Shown one piece after another: positions 1-9,490 of a stretch of 64,000 nt of DNA. The DNA comes from Lasioglossum baleicum (lineage: Eukaryota; Arthropoda; Insecta; Hymenoptera; Halictidae): contig NW_027469170.1 of NCBI RefSeq assembly GCF_051020765.1, forward strand, positions 248,001 to 312,000, read 5' to 3'. Position 1 is the stretch's first letter. Each line of letters starts with the position of its first letter. Made by a program: the position numbers and the translations under genes. The notes beneath the pieces were generated by a model. It had not been told where the DNA came from and did no database searches. It saw only the letters and a list, made by a program, of their open reading frames with translations.

Positions 1-42
1 TAGCCTGCGGGATGCATCCTTTCGCACGTGTTTTTACTCGAC
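1..42 (+). repeat. Long monomer, CTTTCG subtype
   Basis: This 42-bp unit differs from the reference by CTTTCG in place of CTCTCG and by ACTCGAC at its end. Across the window this subtype is found mostly immediately after a composite block that ends in GTTTGTGCTCGAC, for example 262-303 after 169-261. It is therefore tied to a fixed place in a larger repeating word rather than scattered at random. The window begins exactly at a monomer boundary by chance of cutting; the array must continue upstream. Confidence 0.92.
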
Positions 43-84
43 TAGCCTGCGGGATGCATCCTCTCGCACGTGTTTTTGCTCGAC
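43..84 (+). repeat. Reference long monomer (42 bp), GCT subtype
   Basis: This is a clean copy of the commonest long unit. It starts at TAGCC, contains the 10-bp perfect palindrome GGATGCATCC (53-62), the palindrome CACGTG (67-72) and a T5 tract, and ends in GCTCGAC. GC content is about 55 percent and there are four CpGs in 42 bases. Recurrent subtypes differ at fixed positions. The base after T5 is A or G (ACTCGAC or GCTCGAC). T5 can become TTTGT. CATCCTCTCG can become CATCCTTTCG or CATCGTCTCG. TAGCCTG can become TACCCTG. GACTAGCC can become GGCTAGCC, which creates an NheI-type site. These subtypes are what makes the higher-order copies traceable. Confidence 0.96.
67..72. promoter_or_regulatory. 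Example of CACGTG (E-box/G-box) in the long monomer
   Basis: CACGTG is present in almost every long monomer and in nearly every terminal chimeric unit, always in the context CGCACGTGTTT. It is the canonical binding core for bHLH and bHLH-ZIP factors (for example the MYC/MAX or USF type). Exceptions are informative: CATGTG at 8283, 9902, 12025, 41678 and 59932, and CACATG at 15973, 24554, 26114, 34636 and 38514. Functional use is not shown by the sequence. Confidence 0.3.
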
Positions 85-168
85 TAGCCTGCGGGATGCA
101 TCCTCTCGCACGTGTTTTTGCTCGACTAGCCTGCGGGATGCATCCTCTCGCACGTGTTTTTGCTCGAC

Positions 169-261
169 TAGCCATGCGCATCCCAAAAAACCTGCGCATG
201 CGCATCCCAAAAAATCTGCGCATGCGCATCCCACAAAACCTCGCACGTGTTTGTGCTCGAC
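169..261 (+). repeat. Reference composite block: two 24-mers plus chimeric terminal unit
   Basis: The block opens with TAGC (169-172). Two complete short monomers follow at 173-196 (A6 then CCTGCG) and 197-220 (A6 then TCTGCG). The terminal unit starts at 221 with CATGCGCATCCCACAAAAC and switches at CTCGCACGTG into the last 22 bp of a long monomer, ending in TTTGTGCTCGAC. Total length is 93 bp, that is 45 plus 2x24. All composite blocks I checked follow the 45+24n rule. The order of 24-mer subtypes (AAAAAACC first, AAAAAATC next, ACAAAACC last) recurs in most blocks, so the block behaves as an ordered cassette. Confidence 0.95.
193..204. promoter_or_regulatory. Example of NRF1-consensus palindrome at a 24-mer junction
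   Basis: The joint between two consecutive short monomers reads TGCGCATGCGCA, a perfect 12-bp palindrome. It matches the known NRF1 binding consensus YGCGCAYGCGCR at every position. A second copy lies 24 bp on, at 217-228. Every canonical 24-mer to 24-mer junction recreates it, so a block with n short monomers has n such sites. The first 24-mer of a block lacks the site because it is preceded by TAGC instead of CTGCG. The motif match is seen directly. Binding or function is only inference, because the motif may be a by-product of monomer phase. Confidence 0.4.
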
Positions 262-3200
262 TAGCCTGCGGGATGCATCCTTTCGCACGTGTTTTTACTC
301 GACTAGCCTGCGGGATGCATCCTCTCGCACGTGTTTTTGCTCGACTAGCCATGCGCATCCCAAAAAACCTGCGCATGCGCATCCCACAAAACCTGCGCAT
401 GCGCATCCCACAAAACCTCGCACGTGTTTGTGCTCGACTAGCCTGCGGGATGCATCCTTTCGCACGTGTTTTTACTCGACTAGCCTGCGGGATGCATCCT
501 CTCGCACGTGTTTTTGCTCGACTAGCCTGCGGGATGCATCCTCTCGCACGTGTTTTTGCTCGACTAGCCTGCGGGATGCATCCTCTCGCACGTGTTTTTG
601 CTCGACTAGCCATGCGCATCCCAAAAAACCTGCGCATGCGCATCCCAAAAAATCTGCGCATGCGCATCCCACAAAACCTCGCACGTGTTTGTGCTCGACT
701 AGCCTGCGGCATGCATCCTCTCGCACGTGTTTTTGCTCGACTAGCCTGCGGGATGCATCCTCTCGCACGTGTTTGTGCTCGACTAGCCTGCGGGATGCAT
801 CCTCTCGCACGTGTTTTTACTCGACTAGCCTGCGGGATGCATACTCTCGCACGTGTTTTTGCTCGACTAGCCTGCGGGATGCATCCTCTCGCACGTGTTT
901 TTACTCGACTAGCCTGCGGGATGCATCCTCTCGCACGTGTTTTTGCTCGACTAGCCTGCGGGATGCATCCTCTCGCACGTGTTTTTGCTCGACTAGACAT
1001 GCGCATCCCAAAAAACCTGCGCATGCGCATCCCACAAAACCTCGCACGTGTTTTTACTCGACTAGCCTGCGGGATGCATCCTCTCGCACGTGTTTTTACT
1101 CGACTAGCCTGCGGGATGCATCCTCTCGCACGTGTTTCTACTCGACTAGCCTGCGGGATGCATCCTCTCGCACGTGTTTTTACTCGACTAGCCTGCGGGA
1201 TGCATCGTCTCGCACGTGTTTTTACTCGACTAGCCTGCGGGATGCATCCTCTCGCACGTGTTTTTGCTCGACTAGCCATGCGCATCCCAAAAAACCTGCG
1301 CATGCGCATCCCAAAAAATCTGCGCATGCGCATCCCACAAAACCTGCGAATGCGCATCCCACAAAACCTCGCACGTGTTTGTGCTCGACTAGCCTGCGGG
1401 ATGCATCCTTTCGCACGTGTTTTTACTCGACTAGCCTGCGGGATGCATCCTCTCGCACGTGTTTTTGCTCGACTAGCCTGCGGGATGCATCCTCTCGCAC
1501 GTGTTTTTGCTCGACTAGCCATGCGCATCCCAAAAAACCTGCGCATGCGCATCCCAAAAAACCTGCGCATGCGCATCCCAAAAAATCTGCGCATGCGCAT
1601 CCCACAAAACCTGCGCATGCGCATCCCACAAAACCTCGCACGTGTTTGTGCTCGACTAGCCTGCGGGATGCATCCTTTCGCACGTGTTTTTACTCGACTA
1701 GCCTGCGGGATGCATCCTCTCGCACGTGTTTTTGCTCGACTAGCCATGCGCATCCCAAAAAACCTGCGCATGCGCATCCCAAAAAACCTGTGCATGCGCA
1801 TCCCACAAAACCTCGCACGTGTTTTTACTCGACTAGCCTGCGGGATGCATCCTCTCGCACGTGTTTTTACTCGACTAGCCTGCGGGATGCATCCTCTCGC
1901 ACGTGTTTTTACTCGACTAGCCTGCGGGATGCATCGTCTCGCACGTGTTTTTACTCGACTAGCCTGCGGGATGCATCCTCTCGCACGTGTTTTTGCTCGA
2001 CTAGCCATGCGCATCCAAAAAAACCTGCGTGTGCGCATCCCAAAAAATCTGCGCATGCGCATCCCACAAAACCTGCGCATGCGCATCCCACAAAACCTCG
2101 CACGTGTTTGTGCTCGACTAGCCTGCGGGATGCATCCTTTCGCACGTGTTTTTACTCGACTAGCCTGCGGGATGCATCCTCTCGCACGTGTTTTTGCTCG
2201 ACTAGCCATGCGCATCCCAAAAAACCTGCGCATGCGCATCCCACAAAACCTGCGCATGCGCATCCCACAAAACCTCGCACGTGTTTGTGCTCGACGAGCC
2301 TGCGGGATGCATCCTTTCGCACGTGTTTTTACTCGACTAGCCTGCGGGATGCATCCTCTCGCACGTGTTTTTGCTCGACTAGCCTGCGGGATGCATCCTC
2401 TCGCACGTGTTTTTGCTCGACTAGCCTGCGGGATGCATCCTCTCGCACGTGTTTTTGCTCGACTAGCCATGCGCATCCCAAAAAACCTGCGCATGCGCAT
2501 CCCAAAAAATCTGCGCATGCGCATCCCACAAAACCTCGCACGTGTTTGTGCTCGACTAGCCTGCGGGATGCATCCTTTCGCACGTGTTTTTACTCGACTA
2601 GCCTGCGGGATGCATCCTCTCGCACGTGTTTTTGCTCGACTAGCCTGCGGGATGCATCCTCTCGCACGTGTTTTTGCTCGACTAGCCTGCGGGATGCATC
2701 CTCTCGCACGTGTTTTTGCTCGACTAGCCATGCGCATCCCAAAAAACCTGCGCATGCGCATCCCAAAAAATCTGCGCATGCGCATCCCACAAAACCTCGC
2801 ACGTGTTTGTGCTCGACTAGCCTGCGGCATGCATCCTCTCGCACGTGTTTTTGCTCGACTAGCCTGCGGGATGCATCCTCTCGCACGTGTTTGTGCTCGA
2901 CTAGCCTGCGGGATGCATCCTCTCGCACGTGTTTTTACTCGACTAGCCTGCGGGATGCATACTCTCGCACGTGTTTTTGCTCGACTAGCCTGCGGGATGC
3001 ATCCTCTCGCACGTGTTTTTACTCGACTAGCCTGCGGGATGCATCGTCTCGCACGTGTTTTTACTCGACTAGCCTGCGGGATGCATCCTCTCGCACGTGT
3101 TTTTGCTCGACTAGCCATGCGCATCCCAAAAAACCTGCGCATGCGCATCCCAAAAAATCTGCGCATGCGCATCCCACAAAACCTGCGCATGCGCATCCCA

Positions 3201-5778
3201 CAAAACCTCGCACGTGTTTGTGCTCGACTAGCCTGCGGGATGCATCCTTTCGCACGTGTTTTTACTCGACTAGCCTGCGGGATGCATCCTCTCGCACGTG
3301 TTTTTGCTCGACTAGCCTGCGGGATGCATCCTCTCGCACGTGTTTTTGCTCGACTAGCCATGCGCATCCCAAAAAACCTGCGCATGCGCATCCCAAAAAA
3401 CCTGTGCATGCGCATCCCACAAAACCTCGCACGTGTTTTTACTCGACTAGCCTGCGGGATGCATCCTCTCGCACGTGTTTTTACTCGACTAGCCTGCGGG
3501 ATGCATCCTCTCGCACGTGTTTTTACTCGACTAGCCTGCGGGATGCATCGTCTCGCACGTGTTTTTACTCGACTAGCCTGCGGGATGCATCCTCTCGCAC
3601 GTGTTTTTGCTCGACTAGCCTGCGGGATGCATCCTCTCGCACGTGTTTTTGCTCGACTAGCCTGCGGGATGCATCCTTTCGCACGTGTTTTTACTCGACT
3701 AGCCTGCGGGATGCATCCTCTCGCACGTGTTTTTACTCGACTACACTGCGGGATGCATCCTCTCGCACGTGTTTTTGCTCGACTAGCCATGCGCATCCCA
3801 AAAAACCTGCGCATGCGCATCCCACAAAACCTCGCACGTGTTTTTACTCGACTAGCCTGCGGGATGCATCCTCTCGCACGTGTTTTTGCTCGACTAGCCA
3901 TGCGCATCCCAAAAAACCTGCGCATGCGCATCCCAAAAAACCTGCGTATGCGCATCCCACAAAACCTCGCACGTGTTTTTACTCGACTAGCCTGCGGGAT
4001 GCATCCTCTCGCACGTGTTTTTGCTCGACTAGCCATGCGCATCCCAAAAAACCTGCGCATGCGCATCCCAAAAAATCTGCGCATGCGCATCCCACAAAAC
4101 CTGCGCATGCGCATCCCACAAAACCTCGCACGTGTTTGTGCTCGACTAGCCTGCGGGATGCATCCTTTCGCACGTGTTTTTACTCGACTAGCCTGCGGGA
4201 TGCATCCTCTCGCACGTGTTTTTGCTCGACTAGCCATGCGCATCCCAAAAAACCTGCGCATGCGCATCCCACAAAACCTGCGCATGCGCATCCCACAAAA
4301 CCTCGCACGTGTTTGTGCTCGACTAGCCTGCGGGATGCATCCTTTCGCACGTGTTTTTACTCGACTAGCCTGCGGGATGCATCCTCTCGCACGTGTTTTT
4401 GCTCGACTAGCCTGCGGGATGCATCCTCTCGCACGTGTTTTTGCTCGACTAGCCTGCGGGATGCATCCTCTCGCACGTGTTTTTGCTCGACTAGCCATGC
4501 GCATCCCAAAAAACCTGCGCATGCGCATCCCAAAAAATCTGCGCATGCGCATCCCACAAAACCTCGCACGTGTTTGTGCTCGACTAGCCTGCGGGATGCA
4601 TCCTTTCGCACGTGTTTTTACTCGACTAGCCTGCGGGATGCATCCTCTCGCACGTGTTTTTGCTCGACTAGCCATGCGCATCCCAAAAAACCTGCGCATG
4701 CGCATCCCACAAAACCTGCGCATGCGCATCCCACAAAACCTCGCACGTGTTTGTGCTCGACTAGCCTGCGGGATGCATCCTTTCGCACGTGTTTTTACTC
4801 GACTAGCCTGCGGGATGCATCCTCTCGCACGTGTTTTTGCTCGACTAGCCTGCGGGATGCATCCTCTCGCACGTGTTTTTGCTCGACTAGCCTGCGGGAT
4901 GCATCCTCTCGCACGTGTTTTTGCTCGACTAGCCATGCGCATCCCAAAAAACCTGCGCATGCGCATCCCAAAAAATCTGCGCATGCGCATCCCACAAAAC
5001 CTCGCACGTGTTTGTGCTCGACTAGCCTGCGGCATGCATCCTCTCGCACGTGTTTTTACTCGACTAGCCTGCGGGATGCATCCTCTCGCACGTGTTTTTG
5101 CTCGACTAGCCTGCGGGATGCATCCTCTCGCACGTGTTTTTACTCGACTAGCCTGCGGGATGCATCCTCTCGCACGTGTTTTTGCTCGACTAGCCTGCGG
5201 GATGCATCCTCTCGCACGTGTTTTTGCTCGACTAGACATGCGCATCCCAAAAAACCTGCGCATGCGCATCCCAAAAAACCTGCGCATGCGCATCCCACAA
5301 AACCTCGCACGTGTTTTTACTCGACTAGCCTGCGGGATGCATCCTCTCGCACGTGTTTTTACTCGACTAGCCTGCGGGATGCATCCTCTCGCACGTGTTT
5401 CTACTCGACTAGCCTGCGGGATGCATCCTCTCGCACGTGTTTTTACTCGACTAGCCTGCGGGATGCATCGTCTCGCACGTGTTTTTACTCGACTAGCCTG
5501 CGGGATGCATCCTCTCGCACGTGTTTTTGCTCGACTAGCCATGCGCATCCCAAAAAACCTGCGCATGCGCATCCCAAAAAATCTGCGCATGCGCATCCCA
5601 CAAAACCTGCGCATGCGCATCCCACAAAACCTCGCACGTGTTTGTGCTCGACTAGCCTGCGGGATGCATCCTTTCGCACGTGTTTTTACTCGACTAGCCT
5701 GCGGGATGCATCCTCTCGCACGTGTTTTTGCTCGACTAGCCTGCGGGATGCATCCTCTCGCACGTGTTTTTGCTCGAC

Positions 5779-5943
5779 TAGCCATGCGCATCCCAAAAAA
5801 CCTGCGCATGCGCATCCCAAAAAACCTGCGCATGCGCATCCCAAAAAATCTGCGCATGCGCATCCCACAAAACCTGCGCATGCGCATCCCACAAAACCTG
5901 CGCATGCGCATCCCACAAAACCTCGCACGTGTTTGTGCTCGAC
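5779..5943 (+). repeat. Longest 24-mer run seen (five short monomers plus terminal unit)
   Basis: Five full short monomers start at 5783, 5807, 5831, 5855 and 5879, followed by the chimeric terminal unit from 5903. Subtype order is AAAAAACC, AAAAAACC, AAAAAATC, ACAAAACC, ACAAAACC, then the terminal ACAAAAC joined to CTCGCACGTG. Length is 165 bp (45+5x24). A copy of the same block, with the same surroundings, lies about 47 kb away near 52.8-53.0 kb. Confidence 0.92.
5803..5910. promoter_or_regulatory. Five NRF1-type palindromes at 24-bp spacing
   Basis: TGCGCATGCGCA occurs at 5803-5814, 5827-5838, 5851-5862, 5875-5886 and 5899-5910. This is the densest cluster type in the window, with a constant 24-bp centre-to-centre spacing (about 2.3 helical turns) and A6 or ACAAAA between sites. 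Each site is also a perfectly alternating pyrimidine-purine stretch. No gene or promoter architecture is nearby, so any regulatory role would be as a binding array or sink rather than a promoter of an adjacent gene. Confidence 0.4.
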
Positions 5944-7860
5944 TAGCCTGCGGGATGCATCCTTTCGCACGTGTTTTTACTCGACTAGCCTGCGGGATGC
6001 ATCCTCTCGCACGTGTTTTTGCTCGACTAGCCATGCGCATCCCAAAAAACCTGCGCATGCGCATCCCAAAAAACCTGTGCATGCGCATCCCACAAAACCT
6101 CGCACGTGTTTTTACTCGACTAGCCTGCGGGATGCATCCTCTCGCACGTGTTTTTACTCGACTAGCCTGCGGGATGCATCCTCTCGCACGTGTTTTTACT
6201 CGACTAGCCTGCGGGATGCATCCTCTCGCACGTGTTTTTACTCGACTAGCCTGCGGGATGCATCGTCTCGCACGTGTTTTTACTCGACTAGCCTGCGGGA
6301 TGCATCCTCTCGCACGTGTTTTTGCTCGACTAGCCATGCGCATCCCAAAAAACCTGCGTGTGCGCATCCCAAAAAATCTGCGCATGCGCATCCCACAAAA
6401 CCTGCGCATGCGCATCCCACAAAACCTCGCACGTGTTTGTGCTCGACTAGCCTGCGGGATGCATCCTTTCGCACGTGTTTTTACTCGACTAGCCTGCGGG
6501 ATGCATCCTCTCGCACGTGTTTTTGCTCGACTAGCCTGCGGGATGCATCCTCTCGCACGTGTTTTTGCTCGACTAGCCATGCGCATCCCAAAAAACCTGC
6601 GCATGCGCATCCCAAAAAATCTGCGCATGCGCATCCCACAAAACCTGCGCATGCGCATCCCACAAAACCTGCGCATGCGCATCCCACAAAACCTCGCACG
6701 TGTTTGTGCTCGACTAGCCTGCGGGATGCATCCTCTCGCACGTGTTTTTACTCGACTAGCCTGCGGGATGCATCCTCTCGCACGTGTTTTTGCTCGACTA
6801 GCCTGCGGGATGCATCCTCTCGCACGTGTTTTTACTCGACTAGCCTGCGGGATGCATCCTCTCGCACGTGTTTTTACTCGACTACCCTGCGGGATGCATC
6901 CTCTCGCACGTGTTTTTGCTCGACTAGCCATGCGCATCCCAAAAAACCTGCTCATGCTCATCCCAAAAAACCTGCGCATGCGCATCCCACAAAACCTGCG
7001 CATGCGCATCCCACAAAACCTCGCACGTGTTTTTACTCGACTAGCCTGCGGGACGCATCCTCTCGCACGTGTTTTTGCTCGACTAGCCTGCGGGATGCAT
7101 CCTCTCACACGTGTTTGTGCTCGACTAGCCTGCGGGATGCATCCTCTCGCACGTGTTTTTACTCGACTAGCCTGCGGGATGCATCCTCTCCCACGTGTTT
7201 TTGCTCGACTAGCCTGCGGGATGCATCCTCTCGCACGTGTTTTTGCTCGACTAGCCTGCGGGATGCATCCTCTCGCACGTGTTTTTACTCGACTAGCCTG
7301 CGGGATGCATCCTCTCGCACGTGTTTTTACTCGACTACCCTGCGGGATGCATCCTCTCGCACGTGTTTTTGCTCGACTAGCCATGCGCATCCCAAAAAAC
7401 CTGCGCATGCGCATCCCACAAAACCTGCGTATGCGCATCCCACAAAACCTCGCACGTGTTTTTACTCGACTAGCCTGCGGGATGCATCCTCTCGCACGTG
7501 TTTTTACTCGACTAGCCTGCGGGATGCATCCTCTCGCACGTGTTTTTGCTCGACTAGCCATGCGCATCCCAAAAAACCTGCGCATGCGCATCCCAAAAAA
7601 CCTGCGCATGCGCATCCCACAAAACCTGCGCATGCGCATCCCACAAAACCTCGCACGTGTTTTTACTCGACTAGCCTGCGGGATGCATCCTCTCGCACGT
7701 GTTTTTGCTCGGCTAGCCTGCGGGATGCATCCTCTCGCACGTGTTTTTGCTCGACTACCCATGCGCATCCCAAAAAACCTGCGCATGCGCATCCCAAAAA
7801 ACCTGCGCATGCGCATCCCACAAAACCTGCGCATGCGCATCCCACAAAACCTCGCACGTG

Positions 7861-7871
7861 TTTTTCTCGAC
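7861..7871. other. Single-base deletion tag (T5 joined directly to CTCGAC)
   Basis: The usual TTTTT-A/G-CTCGAC has lost the base between T5 and CTCGAC. This changes register for every reading frame across it and ends the open frame that began at 12. The same lesion occurs at 9480, 11603 and 41340 with the same neighbours, so it arose once and was copied. Confidence 0.95.
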
Positions 7872-9479
7872 TAGCCTGCGGGATGCATCCTCTCGCACGT
7901 GTTTTTACTCGACTAGCCTGCGGGATGCATCGTCTCGCACGTGTTTTTACTCGACTAGCCTGCGGGATGCATCCTCTCGCACGTGTTTTTGCTCGACTAG
8001 CCATGCGCATCCCAAAAAACCTGCGCATGCGCATCCCAAAAAATCTGCGCATGCGCATCCCACAAAACCTCGCACGTGTTTGTGCTCGACTAGCCTGCGG
8101 GATGCATCCTTTCGCACGTGTTTTTACTCGACTAGCCTGCGGGATGCATCCTCTCGCACGTGTTTTTGCTCGACTACCCTGCGGGATGCATCCTCTCGCA
8201 CGTGTTTGTGCTCGACTAGCCAGCGGGATGCATCGTCTCGCACGTGTTTTTACTCGACTAGCCTGCGGGATGCATCCTCTCGCATGTGTTTTTGCTCGAC
8301 TAGCCTGCGGGATGCATCCTCTCGCACGTGTTTTTGCTCGACTAGCCTGCGGGATGCATCCTCTCGCACGTGTTTTTGCTCGACTAGCCATGCGCATCCC
8401 AAAAAACCTGCGCATGCGCATCCCAAAAAATCTGCGCATGCGCATCCCACAAAACCTGCGCATGCGCATCCCACAAAACCTCGCACGTGTTTGTGCTCGA
8501 CTAGCCTGCGGGATGCATCCTTTCGCACGTGTTTTTACTCGACTAGCCTGCGGGATGCATCCTCTCGCACGTGTTTGTGCTCGACTAGCCTGCGGGATGC
8601 ATCCTCTCGCACGTGTTTTTGCTCGACTAGCCATGCGCATCCCAAAAAACCTGCGCATGCGCATCCCAAAAAATCTGCGCATGCGCATCCCACAAAACCT
8701 GCGCATGCGCATCCCACAAAACCTCGCACGTGTTTGTGCTCGACTAGCCTGCGGGATGCATCCTCTCGCACGTGTTTTTACTCGACTAGCCTGCGGGATG
8801 CATCCTCTCCCACGTGTTTTTGCTCGACTAGCCTGCGGGATGCATCCTCTCGCACGTGTTTTTGCTCGACTAGCCTGCGGGATGCATCCTCTCGCACGTG
8901 TTTTTACTCGACTAGCCTGCGGGATGCATCCTCTCGCACGTGTTTTTACTCGACTACCCTGCGGGATGCATCCTCTCGCACGTGTTTTTGCTCGACTAGC
9001 CATGCGCATCCCAAAAAACCTGCGCATGCGCATCCCACAAAACCTGCGTATGCGCATCCCACAAAACCTCGCACGTGTTTTTACTCGACTAGCCTGCGGG
9101 ATGCATCCTCTCGCACGTGTTTTTACTCGACTAGCCTGCGGGATGCATCCTCTCGCACGTGTTTTTGCTCGACTAGCCATGCGCATCCCAAAAAACCTGC
9201 GCATGCGCATCCCAAAAAACCTGCGCATGCGCATCCCACAAAACCTGCGCATGCGCATCCCACAAAACCTCGCACGTGTTTTTACTCGACTAGCCTGCGG
9301 GATGCATCCTCTCGCACGTGTTTTTGCTCGGCTAGCCTGCGGGATGCATCCTCTCGCACGTGTTTTTGCTCGACTACCCATGCGCATCCCAAAAAACCTG
9401 CGCATGCGCATCCCAAAAAACCTGCGCATGCGCATCCCACAAAACCTGCGCATGCGCATCCCACAAAACCTCGCACGTG

Positions 9480-9490
9480 TTTTTCTCGAC
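9480..9490. other. Single-base deletion tag, second copy
   Basis: This is the same T5-CTCGAC junction lacking one base, 1,619 bp after the first. Flanking order (TACCCATGCGC block before it, CATCGTCTCG unit after it) is identical to 7861, which supports descent by duplication. Confidence 0.95.

Larger units (their letters stand above)
1..7110. repeat. Proximal array segment with scattered internal copies
   Basis: Long-monomer runs of two to eight alternate with composite blocks. Stretches recur: 34-288 resembles 2329-2583 and 4357-4611 (three GCT long monomers followed by two 24-mers and a terminal unit). The segment at 472-810 resembles 2590-2928 at offset 2,118, and both share the variants GCGGCATGC and GCATACTC. 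Private variants include TACACTGCGGG near 3743, CTCATGCTCATCCC near 6951 and GGGACGCATCC near 7051. There are no single-base indels in this segment, so frames stay in register until 7861. Confidence 0.85.

Noticed and set aside
12..65. A mitochondrial or secretory targeting peptide in the Arg/Ala-rich start of the first forward frame
   Set aside because: The same peptide repeats hundreds of times, so the resemblance to an amphipathic Arg-rich leader is a composition effect.
71..77. T5 tracts as Pol III terminators and the preceding unit as a Pol III gene
   Set aside because: T5 occurs in most long monomers as part of the repeat, and no internal A/B box promoter was recognised.
43..84. A CENP-B box that would identify a centromere
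   Set aside because: No sequence close to the known TTCGTTGGAAACGGGA-type box occurs in either monomer. Centromere identity cannot be claimed or excluded.
43..84. G-quadruplex potential of GGG in each 42-mer
   Set aside because: There is only one GGG per 42 bp on this strand, too widely spaced for a usual quadruplex, and the CCC tracts in 24-mers are likewise single and 24 bp apart.
34..288. Small minus-strand frames of about 60-140 codons repeated across the window (for example 34-288, 472-810, 17701-18114)
   Set aside because: They are the frame that is open over GCT and TTTGT long monomers and closed by TAA at ACT monomers, so their ends simply mark monomer subtypes.
5779..5943. A CRISPR array (short direct repeats at regular spacing)
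   Set aside because: There are no unique spacers: the sequence between repeats is again the same repeat. There are no cas genes and the array is far too large and homogeneous.
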